Source of the DNA: Streptacidiphilus sp. 4-A2
GTDB taxonomy: Bacteria; Actinomycetota; Actinomycetes; Streptomycetales; Streptomycetaceae
DNA length: 64,000 bases
Reading direction: 5' to 3'
Assembly (NCBI GenBank): GCA_014284505.1
Contig: JAAFYY010000001.1
Span: forward strand, 6,187,845-6,251,844
Under the pieces are notes generated by a model that worked only from the letters and a program-made list of their open reading frames with translations, made no database searches and was not told the DNA's origin. Numbering within the stretch: position 1 is the first letter of the stretch; each line of letters begins with the position of its first letter. Made by a program: the position numbers and the translations under genes. Positions 27,308-37,708 of the stretch are shown here, piece after piece.

Positions 27308-30300
27308 TCACCGGCGGGGCCGCCGCTCGGGCTCGGGGCCCTCCTCGCCGTTGTCGTGCCACTGCGACCATTCGTCCCGTGAGCCGAGCAGCTCGTCGGT
27401 GAGGCTGGGCAGGTTGTCCAGCGGGGTCTCCTCGGCCCAGTCGTAGCGGGCCCGGGGCAGCATGGCGGTGGCCTCCTGGTCACCGCCGGCGGGGGCCGGG
27501 GGCTCCGCGCCGATGGCGGGCATCTCCCGGGTGCGCTCGACGGCGGGCGGCTCGGCCGCCGCGGTCTCCAGCTCCGGCTCCGGCTCCGGCCGGAACAGCC
27601 ACTCGGGCACCTTGTCCTGGACGCTCTCCTCGCTGCGCGGCTTGGCCACCTGCCAGGCCTTGGGCAGCCTCGGCAGCAGCGTGGTCCGCTCGTTCGGCGA
27701 CACCGGCGCGGACTTCCCGGACCGGGCCGACCGCGCGGACTGCGCGGCGGCCGGGGCGGACTGCGCCGCGGCGGAGGCCGACGGGCCGGACGAGGCGGGC
27801 GGAGCCGGCGGCGGGGTGCTCGGCCTGGGCGGCACGGGCGGCTGCACCGGGGCCGCGGAGGGGTTGACCGCGGGGATCACCTCGGTCGGGGCGTCCGGCC
27901 GCAGCACCGGCGTCTCCACCGTCGGGTCCTCGCCCCGGACCGCGTCCAGCACTGCGGTGGCGTCGTCGGCGGCACCCGGCGCGTCAGCACCGGGCTCGTC
28001 GGCACCCGGCTCGTCAGCACCAGCCTCGGCGTCGGCCCTGGCAGCCTCCTCGGCGATCCTGGCCGCCTCGGCGCGCAGCAGGGCCTCCTCGGCCCGGCGC
28101 CGCTCCTCGGCGCGCCGCAGCTCGCGCTGGCGCTCCAGCTCGGCCAGCCGGGCCTCCTCGGCCGCCCGGGCCTGACGCGCGGCGGCCTCGGCCTCGCGGC
28201 GCTCCCGCTCCTCGGCCGCCCGGCGGTCGGCCTCGGCCTCGGCGGCGAGCCGGGCCTCCTCGGCGGCCTGCCGGGCGGCTTCGGCCGCGCGGCGGTCCTC
28301 CTCGGCCTGGCGGGCCTTGGCCTGCTCTTCGGCCTCCATCCGCAGCCGCTCCAGCAGCGCCTGCTTCTCCCGCTCGGCCTGCTCGGCCGCGGCCTTGGCG
28401 GCGGCCTCCGCGGCGATTCGTTCCTCCTCCGCCTTGCGGGCGGCGGCCTCCTGCTCGGCCTGGGCCTGCTTCTCCTGCTCGGAGAGCGGCAGTTCGCGGT
28501 CGAGCCGGTGCCTGATCGCGGTGGTGACCTCGGCCACCGGCTGCCCGGCGTCGACCACCAGGTAGCGGACCGGGTCGGCGGCGGCCAGTCCCAGGAAGCC
28601 GGCCCGCACCCGGGCGTGGAACTCCACCGGCTCGGACTCCAGCCGGTCCAGGGCCTCGGTGAAGCGTTCCCGGGCCGCCTCGGGGGCGACGTCGAGCAGC
28701 ACCGTCAGGTCGGGGACCAGACCGTCGGTGGCCCAGCGGGAGATCCGGGCGACCTCAGCCCGGACAGGTCGCGGCCCGCGCCCTGGTAGGCCACGGAGGA
28801 GTCGATGTAGCGGTCGGTGATCACCACCGCGCCGCGCTCCAGTGCCGGGCGGATCACCGTCTCCACGTGCTCGGCCCGGTCGGCCGCGTAGAGCAGGGCC
28901 TCGGCCCGGTGCGAGATCCCGGTGTTGCCGACGTCCAGCAGCATGGCGCGCAGCCGCTGGCCGACGGCGCTGCCGCCGGGCTCGCGGGTGACCACCACCT
29001 CGTGGCCCTTGCTGCGGATCCACTCCGCGAGGGCCTGGGCCTGGGTGGACTTGCCGGCGCCGTCCCCGCCCTCCAGCGCGATGAAGAAGCCGGTGCCGGC
29101 CCCGTGCGGAACCGGGCGTCCGCCGCCGCGCAGGGCGTCCCAGACGTCACGGCTGAACGGGGCGGCCGAGCGCCGGTCGTCGGCGCGGAAGAACACCACC
29201 AGGGCCAGCGCCAGCAGCAGCACGCCCACCACCGCGACGGCCAGGCCCGCGCCGCCGTGGTCGAAGGCGACCGAGCCGTCCTGGTAGTCCTGGGCGCCGA
29301 TGCCCGCGCCCAGCAGCGGCGTCACGACCAGCGCCAGGCCGATCGCGAACCGCAGCATGGCGTGCAGGTGCTCGGCGACCTTGGGGATCCGGGCCTCCTC
29401 GGTCTCCTGGTCGAGCAGGGCCCGGCCGGTGCGGGCGGCGACGCCGGCGGCGAGGCCCGCGGTCACGGCCAGCACCAGTGCCAGCACGAAGTCGAGCACC
29501 AGGCCGCCGAGGATCAGGGCGACCGCGGCGGTGCCCAGCGCCAGCGGCAGCAGCCTGCGGCGGCCGAGCAGCGGCAGCACCGACGGCGCGATCCGCATGC
29601 CCAGCAGCGGCGCGCCCGCGACGGCCAGCACCATCAGGCCGAAGCCGACCGGGCCCGCGTCGAGGTCGTAGGCGTTCGGCAGGGCCACCGAGGCGAGGGC
29701 GGCCATGGCGGCGAGGGCGGCGGCGACCGAAAAGCTGAAGACCACGGAGCTGCCGGTGCGGCCACGGGCCCCGAGGCCGAGGGTGGTGTCGGCAGGCGCG
29801 CGCAGGCCGGTCAGCGGGGAGTGCGGGGCGGCGGGGACGGCCGGGGCGGCCGGGAGCTCCTGCCGGTACAGCAGCACGGCGGAGACCACGAGGAACCCGG
29901 CAGCGCCGAAGGCGGGAAGCGCACCGGTGTGCACGTCGAGCCAGTTGACGCCGGTGGCCAGGCCGTTCTCCACCAGCATCAGCACCACCAGCGCGGCGGC
30001 GGCCAGCGGCACGACGGCGTAGCCGGTCCACCGGTCGATGCCGCGCAGCAGCGGGCGCTGGTCCAGCTGCGGGCGGCCGAGCCCGGCGCCGGGGAGCAGC
30101 TGGACGTCCACCGACTGGCGGACGACGGTGGAGACGCGCTCGGCGGCCGCGGCCACGAAAACGCTGACGAGCAGCCAGATCCAGGCGCTGGAGAAGGTCC
30201 AGACGATCCAGAAGGGGGAGACCGCGAGCAGTACGGCCCGCAGCACGTCCGCGCCGAACAGCGTCCAGCGGCGGTCCAGCCGGTGGGCCAGCCCGGCGAC

Positions 30301-30584
30301 GGGCTCCAGCAGTACCGCGCCGAACAGTACGGTTCCGGCCAGTCGGGCGGCGAACACCGCGGCGACTGCCAGCAGCAGGCTGCGGTCACCGCCACCGAGG
30401 GCTCCGCTGCTGCCCACGGCCATCCAGGTCAGGACCAGCAGCACCAGCAGGCCGAGCCGGTCACCGATCCCCCGAACAGCTGTGCCCGCCAGAGCCGTCG
30501 AAAGGGCGGTACCCGCAGCAGTGCCCGGGCGCGCTCGGCGTCGGGCTGGGGGCGGTCGGATCCGGACAGCTCCGCACTCGTCAT
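27308..30584 (-). CDS. tmk: Membrane-domain dTMP kinase with coiled-coil tail, frameshifted
   Basis: About 1092 codons in three parts. Residues 1-440 form an MFS-like domain of roughly 12 helices (start MTSAELSGSDRPQPDAERAR). Residues 470-680 are thymidylate kinase: P-loop EGGDGAGKST, TREPGGSAVGQRLR, RAEALLYAADRAEHV and the TDRYIDSSVAYQGAGR block. Residues 690-870 are a highly charged Ala/Glu/Arg coiled coil, followed by a Pro-rich region and EWLF, LLGSRDEW segments. Frame breaks near 30473 (GGGG run) and 28755 fit one lost base each. The kinase makes dTDP for DNA synthesis. This fusion is known in Streptomyces; the role of the membrane part is not. ATG at 30582-30584. Confidence 0.9.
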
Positions 30585-30707
30585 GCGGCCAGCCTAACCG
30601 GAGGCACCGACTTCGTAGGGGTCGTTCCCCCGGCAGGGATGGTCCGACAGGCCGCCGCAGGCCCGGCCCAGTGGGCCGGACCTGCGGCGGAGCCGGACAG
30701 CGGGTGG

Positions 30708-33680
30708 TTACTCGGCCGGTCCGGAGGCCGACGCCGAGGCCGACGCCGAAGCCGGGGCGGACGCCGGGGCAGCGGACTTGGCAGCCGTCTTGGTGGCCGC
30801 CTTCTTCGCCGGGGCCTTCTTGGCGGCCGTGGTCTTGGCGGTGGCCTTCTTCGCGGTCGCGGTGGCCGAAGAGGCGGTCTTGGCAGCCGTCTTGGTGGCG
30901 GTCTTCTTCGCCGGGGCCTTCTTGGCGGCGACCTTCTTGGCCGGAGCCTTCTTCGCCGTCTTCTTGACCGGCCCCTTGGCCCGCTTCTCCGCCAGCAGCT
31001 CGTAGCCGCGCTCCGGGGTGATCTCCTCGACGCTGTCGTCCCGGCGCAGTGTGGCGTTGGTCTCGCCGTCGGTCACATAGGCGCCGAATCGGCCGTCCTT
31101 GACCACCACCGGACGCTCGCTGACCGGGTCCACGCCCAGCTCGCGCAGCGGCGGCTTGGCGGCGGCGCGCCCGCGCTGCTTGGGCGTGGCGTAGATGGCC
31201 AGCGCCTCCTCCAGGGTCACCGTGAACATCTGCTCCTCGTTCTCCAGGGAGCGCGAGTCGGTGCCCTTCTTGAGGTAGGGGCCGTAGCGGCCGTTCTGCG
31301 CGGTGATCTCCACGCCCTCGGCGTCGGTGCCGACGACCCGGGGCAGCCCGAAGACCTTGAGCGCGTCGTCCAGGGTGACCGTGTCCAGGGACATGGTCGA
31401 CAGCAGCGACTGGGTGCGCGGTTTGACCGCGTTCTTGCCGGTCTTGGGCGTGCCCTCGGGCAGCACCTCGGTGAAGTACGGGCCGTAGCGGCCGTCCTTG
31501 GCGACGATCTCGTTGCCGCTGACCGAGTCCTTGCCCAGTTCCCGCACGCCGCTGGGCTTGGCCAGCAGTTCCTCGGCGAGTTCGACGGTGAGCTCGTCGG
31601 GCGCCAGTTCGTCGGGGACGTCCGCGCGCTGCTCGCCCTTCTCGACATACGGGCCGTAGCGGCCGACGCGCAGCACGATGCCGCTGTCGCCGAGCGGGAA
31701 GGAGCTGATCTCCCGGGCGTCGATCGCGCCCAGGTCGGTGACCAGTTCCTTGAGGCCGCCGAGGTGGTCGCCGTCGCCGTTGCCGGCGTCCGCCGCCGAG
31801 GAGGTGGTGGTGTCGCCCTGCTCGGACTGGCCGTAGTAGAAGCGGCGCAGCCAGGGCACCGAGGCGCTCTCGCCCCGGGCGATCCCGTCGAGGTCGTTCT
31901 CCATCCGGGCGGTGAAGTCGTAGTCGACCAGGCGGCCGAAGTGCTCCTCCAGCAGCCGGACCACGGCCAGCGCCACGAACGAGGGCACGAGGGCCGTGCC
32001 CTTCTTGAAGACGTACCTGCGGGCGACGATGGTGTCGATGATCGCGGCGTAGGTGGAGGGCCGGCCGATCTCGCGGTCTTCCAGCTCCTTGATCAGCGAC
32101 GCCTCGGTGAAGCGGGCCGGGGGCTTGGTCGCGTGGCCGTCGGGGGTGATCTCCTCCGCGCCCAGGGCGTCGCCCTCGGCGACCGGCGGCAGCCGGCGCT
32201 CGCGGTCGTCCAGTTCGGCGTCGGGGTCGTCGCGGCCCTCGACATACGCCTTCAGGAAGCCGTGGAAGGTGATGATCTTGCCGGTGGCCGAGAACTCGAC
32301 GTCCCTGGAGGTCCCGGTGGCGGCGTCGGTGGAGGCCGCGGCAACCTTGACGGTGACCGACTGGCCGACCGCGTCCTTCATCTGGGAGGCGACGGTGCGC
32401 ATCCAGATCAGCTCGTAGAGCCGGAACTCGTCACCGCTCAGGCGGGTCTCGGCGGGGGTGCGGAAGCGTTCGCCGGAGGGGCGGATCGCCTCGTGCGCCT
32501 CCTGCGCGTTCTTCACCTTGGCGGAGTAGACCCGGGGGGTGTCCGGCAGGTACTCACGCCCGTAGAGCTGCTCGACCTGGGCGCGGGCGGCGGTGATCGC
32601 CGTCTCCGACAGCGTGGTCGAGTCGGTACGCATGTAGGTGATGAAGCCGTTCTCGTACAGCTTCTGCGCCACGTCCATGGCGCGCTTGGCACCGAAGCCC
32701 AGCTTGCGCCCGGCCTCCTGCTGCATGGTGGTGGTCCGGAACGGCGCGTACGGGGAGCGGCGGTAGGGCTTGGACTCGACGCTGCGGACCCGGAAGTCGG
32801 CGTCGGCCAGCCCGGCGGCCAGCGCCCGGGCGCCGGCCTCGTCCAGGTGCAGGGCCTGGCCGGAGCTCGCCTTGAGCTGTCCGAGGGAGTCGAAGTCACG
32901 GCCGGAGGCCACCCGGCGGCCGTCCACGGCGGACAGCCGGGCACCGAAGGTGCCGGGGTCGCCCGTGGGGGTGTAGCGCGCAGCGCTTCCGCCGAGGGTG
33001 GTGGTGGGCGACGGGAGGGCGGTCGCCGAGGCGAACACCGCGGTCAGGTCCCAGTAGGACGCGGAGCGGAACGCGATCCGCTCCCGCTCGCGCTCGACCA
33101 CCAGCCGGATCGCCACGGACTGGACCCGGCCCGCCGAGAGCTTCGGCATGACCTTCTTCCAGAGCACCGGCGAGACCTCGTAGCCGTACAGGCGGTCCAG
33201 GATCCGGCGCGTCTCCTGGGCGTCCACCAGCCGCTTGTTCAGCTCGCGCGGGCTGTTGACCGCGGCCTGGATGGCGTCCTTGGTGATCTCGTGGAACACC
33301 ATGCGGTGCACCGGGACCTTGGGCCCAGCACCTCCTGCAGGTGCCAGCGATGGCCTCGCCCTCGCGTCCTCGTCCGTTGCGAGGAAGAGTTCGTCGGAAT
33401 CCTTCAGCAGCGACTTGAGCTTCGCGACCTGGGCCTTCTTGTCGGCGTTGACGACATAGATCGGCTCGAAGTCGTGTTCGACGTCGATGCCGAGCCGACG
33501 CACCTCGCCGGTGTAGCCGTCCGCACCTCGGCGGCCGTGCCGGCAGGTCTCGGATATGCCCGACACTCGCCTCGACCACGTATCCGGGCCGAGGTAGCCC
33601 TTGATCGTCTTCGCCTTGGCCGGCGACTCGACGATCACGAGTCGCCGTCCTTCGCGTCCGGTCTCGCTGGTCGGGGACAC
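30708..33680 (-). CDS. topA: DNA topoisomerase I
   Basis: About 991 codons. GTG at 33678-33680 follows GGAGGAAG and gives VSPTSETGREGRRLVIVESP; AKAKTIKGYLG is the start of the TOPRIM domain. The active-site Tyr is in FITYMRTDSTTL, and SAGRVQSVAIRLVVERE and EIGRPSTYAAIIDTI are further family blocks. The C-terminus has several RYGPYV/RFGAYV repeats and a Lys/Ala-rich tail (KKAPAKK repeats) typical of actinobacterial enzymes, where it aids processivity. Two local pairs of lost bases garble VVEASVGHIRDLP (33500-33600) and DEDREGEAIAW (33320-33370), the latter part of the metal site, but the frame recovers. This must be sequence error in an essential gene. Confidence 0.95.
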   Translation of the reverse strand: MSPTSETGREGRRLVIVESPAKAKTIKGYLGPDTWSRRVSGISETCRHGRRGADGYTGEVRRLGIDVEHDFEPIYVVNADKKAQVAKLKSLLKDSDELFLATDEDARARPSLAPAGGAGPKVPVHRMVFHEITKDAIQAAVNSPRELNKRLVDAQETRRILDRLYGYEVSPVLWKKVMPKLSAGRVQSVAIRLVVERERERIAFRSASYWDLTAVFASATALPSPTTTLGGSAARYTPTGDPGTFGARLSAVDGRRVASGRDFDSLGQLKASSGQALHLDEAGARALAAGLADADFRVRSVESKPYRRSPYAPFRTTTMQQEAGRKLGFGAKRAMDVAQKLYENGFITYMRTDSTTLSETAITAARAQVEQLYGREYLPDTPRVYSAKVKNAQEAHEAIRPSGERFRTPAETRLSGDEFRLYELIWMRTVASQMKDAVGQSVTVKVAAASTDAATGTSRDVEFSATGKIITFHGFLKAYVEGRDDPDAELDDRERRLPPVAEGDALGAEEITPDGHATKPPARFTEASLIKELEDREIGRPSTYAAIIDTIVARRYVFKKGTALVPSFVALAVVRLLEEHFGRLVDYDFTARMENDLDGIARGESASVPWLRRFYYGQSEQGDTTTSSAADAGNGDGDHLGGLKELVTDLGAIDAREISSFPLGDSGIVLRVGRYGPYVEKGEQRADVPDELAPDELTVELAEELLAKPSGVRELGKDSVSGNEIVAKDGRYGPYFTEVLPEGTPKTGKNAVKPRTQSLLSTMSLDTVTLDDALKVFGLPRVVGTDAEGVEITAQNGRYGPYLKKGTDSRSLENEEQMFTVTLEEALAIYATPKQRGRAAAKPPLRELGVDPVSERPVVVKDGRFGAYVTDGETNATLRRDDSVEEITPERGYELLAEKRAKGPVKKTAKKAPAKKVAAKKAPAKKTATKTAAKTASSATATAKKATAKTTAAKKAPAKKAATKTAAKSAAPASAPASASASASASGPAE

Positions 33681-34228
33681 CTTCGCTCTTCCTCCGGTCG
33701 TGTGGGGGTGTCGGGCCGCTTCGCACGTAAACGACCCTGGAAGCGGAGTGTGACCGTATCCGGGTCCCCTTGTCAAACGGACTGACGCCGCTCCGCCGAG
33801 AGCGGAACGCGCCCGAACCCACTCGAACGGTAACCCGAGAGCGGTCCTTCCCGCTGCGCGGGCCGGTGTCGAGGGTCATGTCGGGTCCCGGAGATGGCTC
33901 AGAAACGCCTGGAAATTGGCTGACCCCGATCAGGTGCACTACCGCTGGTACGGCTCCAACGGGCTCTTCCCGCCGTTCGTTCCCCCGCTTCTGGCACTGC
34001 CGCCGCGTCACGCCGAGCCGGCGGCCCGAACGGTTCCCGGCGAAACCGATAAATACAAGCCGGATGATAGGACTGCCGAGCGGGCCGGGGGCGAAGATCC
34101 GGCAGTTTGGGCGTGTCGGCCACGGAGCAGAGTGATCCAGAGCACTGGCCCCGGGTACTCGCACCGGGCACCGCCGGGCCTGCCGGGCACGGGCGGGCCT
34201 GACGAGCACGGGCGGGCCTGCCGCCTGT
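33681..34228. other. Intergenic region upstream of topA, no gene seen
   Basis: 548 bp between the topA start and a tandem repeat. It must contain the topA promoter, but no convincing -10/-35 pair stands out. Open frames here have poor codon bias and no ribosome sites. The A/T-richer patch near 34045-34070 (GATAAATACAAG) is the only visible compositional change. Confidence 0.5.
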
Positions 34229-34303
34229 GGTCTGCCGGCCCGGGGTCTGTCAGCCGGAGGTCCGTCGGCCCGGGGTCTGTTGGCCGGAGGTCTGTCGGCC
34301 CGG
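34229..34303. repeat. 15-bp tandem array abutting the DUF3592 stop codon
   Basis: Five units of 15 bp alternate between GGTCTGTCGGCCCGG-like and GGTCTGTTGGCCGGA-like versions. The array ends one base before the stop codon of the DUF3592 gene. Confidence 0.9.
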
Positions 34304-34304
34304 G

Positions 34305-34723
34305 CTACAGCACCCGCGCCAGCAGTGCCGCGCCGCAGACCACGAAGGCGGTCCCCAGCAGCAGCCAGAAGACGTCGCTGCGCACCTGGCGGACGCCCGG
34401 CACGGCCACCCGCTCCGGCCGCGCCGGGTCGTAGCAGACCGGGACCAGCGCATCCACGGCCAGCGCGGGTGTCCGGCGGATGGTGGTCCAGCCGCGCGGC
34501 CGGCCACCACCTCGCCCCGGCCCTCCACCTGGAAGGCCAGCAGCGGGGAGGTGTCACCCGGATCCGCCCGCGGACCCTGGTCCGCGAGCACCCTGGCGGT
34601 GCCCCTGGCCCCGCGGCGGCGCAGCACCCGCCGCACCCGTACCTCGCCGCCGCACCACAGCAGCACGCCGAGCCCGAACAAGGTGAAGAAGGCTCCGGTG
34701 AACAAGCCCAGTGGAGTGCCCAC
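34305..34723 (-). CDS. DUF3592-family membrane protein, frameshifted
   Basis: About 140 codons. GTG at 34721-34723 gives VGTPLGLFTGAFFTLFGLGV, a membrane helix, then RRVLRRRGARGTARVLADQG, a beta-rich middle (LLAFQVEGRGEVVAG), and after one lost base near 34495 VPVCYDPARPERVAV and a second helix (FWLLLGTAFVVCGAALL). Two helices flanking a beta domain with the YDPARPERV block are the DUF3592 pattern. Function is unknown. TAG lies at 34305-34307, next to a 15-bp tandem array. Confidence 0.7.
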
Positions 34724-34903
34724 GCCCGCCCCAACCGCACAGAGATCCGATCAGACGGAGATCCGATCAGTAGGACCGTCACCCTGTCAGCGCTCCGGAA
34801 ACGGCACGGGGCATCGGGGAAACGCCCGGGTGAACAGACACCCGGGCACCCGGCCCGGCGGCCGCGTCCGGGCGGCGTCCGGGTCCGCGGCCGGGCGTTG
34901 CGG

Positions 34904-36525
34904 TCAGTCGGCCTGCGGGTGGGCCGGGCTGTCGTAGCCCGCCTCGTCCAGGGCGGCAGGGATCAGGAAGCCCTGCTCGACCAGCACGCGGATCTGCTCC
35001 GGGGTACGCGCCCGGAGCAGCACCGGGTTCTCGCCGATCAGCTGGCCGATGGCGTCCAGGATGCTGCCGGCGGGCAGGCTTCCGTCGCAGGCCCCGGCGA
35101 AGCCCGCGCCGACCGTGTCCACCTTGGTGGCCCGGCGCATGCCGCGGTTCTGGCGGAGCACCACATGTCCGGGTCCTCCGCGCCGGGAGGCCGATCTGCT
35201 CCTGGACCACCTCGTCGGCGAGCCGGTAGCAGGCGGCGAGCAGCCCCGCGTCGTCGTGCTCGCGGAGGAAGTCCTGCCGGGCGAACCAGCGCTCGATCTC
35301 CGGGCCGAGCGGCTGCTCCACCGGATGCGGCCACTCCTCGGTGACCACCACCGGCTCCCGGCCCTCCGGGGCCCGGCGCAGGGTGATCCAGCCGAAGCCG
35401 ACGCCCTCGACCTTGGCGGCCTCGAAGGCGTCCAGCCACTCCTGGTAGCGCTGGTCGTAGTGTTCGCGGTCGTCGCGGTGGTCGCCGCCGTCGCGGAGCC
35501 ACAGCTCGACGTACTGGAACACGTCCTGGACCTCGCGCTGAACCACCCAGGCGTCGCAGCCGGTGCCGGCGATCCAGCCGGACAGCCGGGCGCGCCAGTC
35601 CTCGCCGCGGACCTGCTGCCAGTTGGCGAGCAGCTGGCAGTAGCCACCGGGTTCGAGGTGGCTGCCGGCCTGCGCGACCAGGCTGCGGCACAGCTCGTCC
35701 CCGGGCAGGCCGCCGTCGCGGTAGGTGAAGCGTCCGCCCGGGGAGATCACGAACGGCGGGTTGGAGACCACCAGGTCGAAGGTCTCCCCGGCGACCGGCT
35801 CGAACAGGCTGCCCTGCCGGGTCTCGACCGTGGTCACGCCGGACAGCGCCGCGGTGAGCCGGGTGAAGTGCAGGGCGCGGGCGTTCACGTCGGTCGCGAC
35901 GACCGAGGCCCCGTGCCGGGCCGCGTGCAGCGCCTGCACTCCCGATCCGGTGCCCAGGTCGAGCACCCGGCGCACCGGACGGCGCACGGTGATGTTGGCG
36001 AGCGTGGTGGAGGCGCCGCCCACGCCCAGCACCAGCTCCGAGCGGGGTACCCCGCCGACGGAGCCGATGCCGCCGGCCCCGCCGACGGAGCAGCCGAGGT
36101 CGGAGACGATCCAGGCGTCGCCGGACTCGTCGCTCCCGGCGATGTCGCTGGCATAGGGGCGGATGTCGACCGTGGCCCGCACCAGCCGCTCCCCCGCCGG
36201 TCCGGTGTCCTCGGCCAGCCAGCCGGCCGCGACGCACTCCGGCACCGGCAGGCCCGCCGCCTCGGCGTCCGGCCGGGGGGCCTGGCACTGGAGCAGGAAC
36301 AGCCGCAGCAGGGTCTCCCGGGCGGTGCCGCCACCGGTCGCCCGCAGCGCGGGCACCGTCTCGCTGCGCGCCAGCGCGGCATAGGCGGCCGCGCCGAGCA
36401 GGTCGAGGCAGCCGTCGGCGGTGAAGTCGGCGGCGACGAACGCCGCCCTGAGCCGGGCCGCGAGAGCACTGTCGGCGGCCGGACGCAGGGGGGGACTGGG
36501 GCGTGGGCTCGGTGCTGTGGGTCAC
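34904..36525 (-). CDS. Class I SAM-dependent methyltransferase (NPPF type), frameshifted
   Basis: About 541 codons. After an N-terminal helical region, motif I is VLDLGTGSGVQALHAARHGA, motif II VVATDVNARAL and motif IV DLVVSNPPFVISPGG. The NPPF tetrapeptide is typical of N-methyltransferases acting on nucleic acid or protein Gln/Asn. A C-terminal domain of about 200 residues follows. Breaks: a run of seven G at 36488-36494 (one base short) separates the start codon MTHSTEPTPQS from the body, and another near 35165 precedes NRGMRRATKVDTVG. This large two-domain protein is conserved beside topA in Streptomyces. The substrate is unknown. Confidence 0.8.
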
Positions 36526-36663
36526 CGGCCCATTGTCCCCGGCGGGGGGCCAAAGCGGACGCGCGCACCCGGCCGGGCGCGCGCCCGGGCCCGGCGTACG
36601 TTCGGCTGGGCGCGGCGGGCTGTGGGCGTGCGCTCAGCCGGGCGCGCGCGGGCTGGGCGTCGC

Positions 36664-37377
36664 TCAGGAGGAGGCGCTGGGGCTGGGCTTGGCGGGGGTG
36701 CTCGGCTTGGTGCTGACCCCCGGCTTGGCGGGGGTGCTCGGCTTGGTGCTGCCGGAGGCCGGGCCGGCGGGGCCGGACCCGGAGGCCGTCGGCGCTCCGG
36801 CCCCGGCGCTCGGGGTCGCGCTGGTGCTCACGCTCTTGCAGCCCGGCTGCGTCGCCAGCGCCTGGCCCAGGCTGCCCGCCTGGAGCTGCTGGAGTGCGGA
36901 GGTGGACAGCTCGGCGAGCTGCTGGACCTTGTCGCTGACCCCCTTCAGACCCGCCGCGAACTTCCCCTGGTCGCCGGCCGGGAGCGCGGTGACCGCCTGC
37001 TGGACCGCGGTGTAGCCGCCTGCCGCCTGGTTGAGCTCGGTGACCGCGCTCGCCTGGGTCTGCGCCCCGTTGTCCACCTTGGGGGCCCCGGCTTTCTGCA
37101 CGGCCTGGGCGATCTGGGTGTTGGCGGCGGCGAGGGTGCCGAAGTCGGCCGCCAGCCGGGTCTGCAACGCCGCCGGGGTCTCGCCGCTCTTCACCGTCCC
37201 GGTGTCGGTCAGCGCGGCATTGGCCTGCTGGACCGGGCTCTGCATCCCGCTGCACAGACCGGCCGCCCAGGCGTCCAGCTGCTTGGTGTTGTCGCTGCTG
37301 CACGCGGTGGCTCCGAAGGCCAGCAGCACGGCCGGAATCGCAAGCCTCAGCCAGGTCTTGGCCACCGTCTGGGTCAC
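36664..37377 (-). CDS. Lipoprotein with Pro/Lys repeat tail
   Basis: A 237-residue protein. GTG at 37375-37377 (GAGAGGAA upstream) gives VTQTVAKTWLRLAIPAVLLA, then FGATACSS, a lipobox with Cys at about residue 26. The mature part is helical, rich in Ala, Gln and Thr, with a Cys pair (GLCSG and PGCKS). The C-terminus is Ser/Thr/Pro-rich and carries two copies of STKPSTPAKP encoded by a direct repeat, close to the stop codon. It should be a surface lipoprotein with a wall-spanning tail. No family is recognised. Confidence 0.82.
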   Translation of the reverse strand: MTQTVAKTWLRLAIPAVLLAFGATACSSDNTKQLDAWAAGLCSGMQSPVQQANAALTDTGTVKSGETPAALQTRLAADFGTLAAANTQIAQAVQKAGAPKVDNGAQTQASAVTELNQAAGGYTAVQQAVTALPAGDQGKFAAGLKGVSDKVQQLAELSTSALQQLQAGSLGQALATQPGCKSVSTSATPSAGAGAPTASGSGPAGPASGSTKPSTPAKPGVSTKPSTPAKPSPSASS

Positions 37378-37708
37378 CGCGGGTTCCTCTCCATCGCGTG
37401 CACCCGGCGTACGCCGGGCCCAGCCTGGGAACCTACATGGCTGCCGCGGACAGCCGGGCATCCATGGTGGAAAAGCGCCGGGAATGCCCTGGTTCGCCAG
37501 CATTCGCACGGGCAGCCGCTCCGCGCACACCTGCCGTTCGAACGGCGCGGCCGTCCGGCTCCGGACTCCGCGCCCTGTCATCCCCACGCGGGAGTCGCTA
37601 ACCTACCGGCCTGTCGTCACCGCCGGTCCGGGCCGGCGCCGCCGTCACCGCCGAGTCGGCAGCGGACGGGCCGAGTGCAGACGGGCCGAGATGCAGAGGG
37701 GTCGGAGC
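37378..37708. other. Divergent intergenic region, no gene seen
   Basis: 331 bp between the lipoprotein gene and the hydrolase gene. It should hold both promoters. A repeated GGGCCGAG/CGGACGGGCCGAG at 37665-37690 is the only repeat noted. Open frames inside lack codon bias. Confidence 0.5.

Noticed and set aside
28867..30597. A plus-strand open frame rich in Gly, Gln and His across the kinase gene
   Set aside because: It is antisense to the membrane domain of tmk and has no ribosome site or motif.
30639..33785. A plus-strand open frame of over 1000 codons across topA
   Set aside because: It is antisense to topA, with Gly/Arg/Val-rich low-complexity translation, typical of GC-rich DNA.
33916..34434. 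A plus-strand frame (MADPDQVHYRWYGSNGLFPP...) between topA and the DUF3592 gene
   Set aside because: It runs through the tandem array and antisense into the DUF3592 gene, and codon bias is weak.
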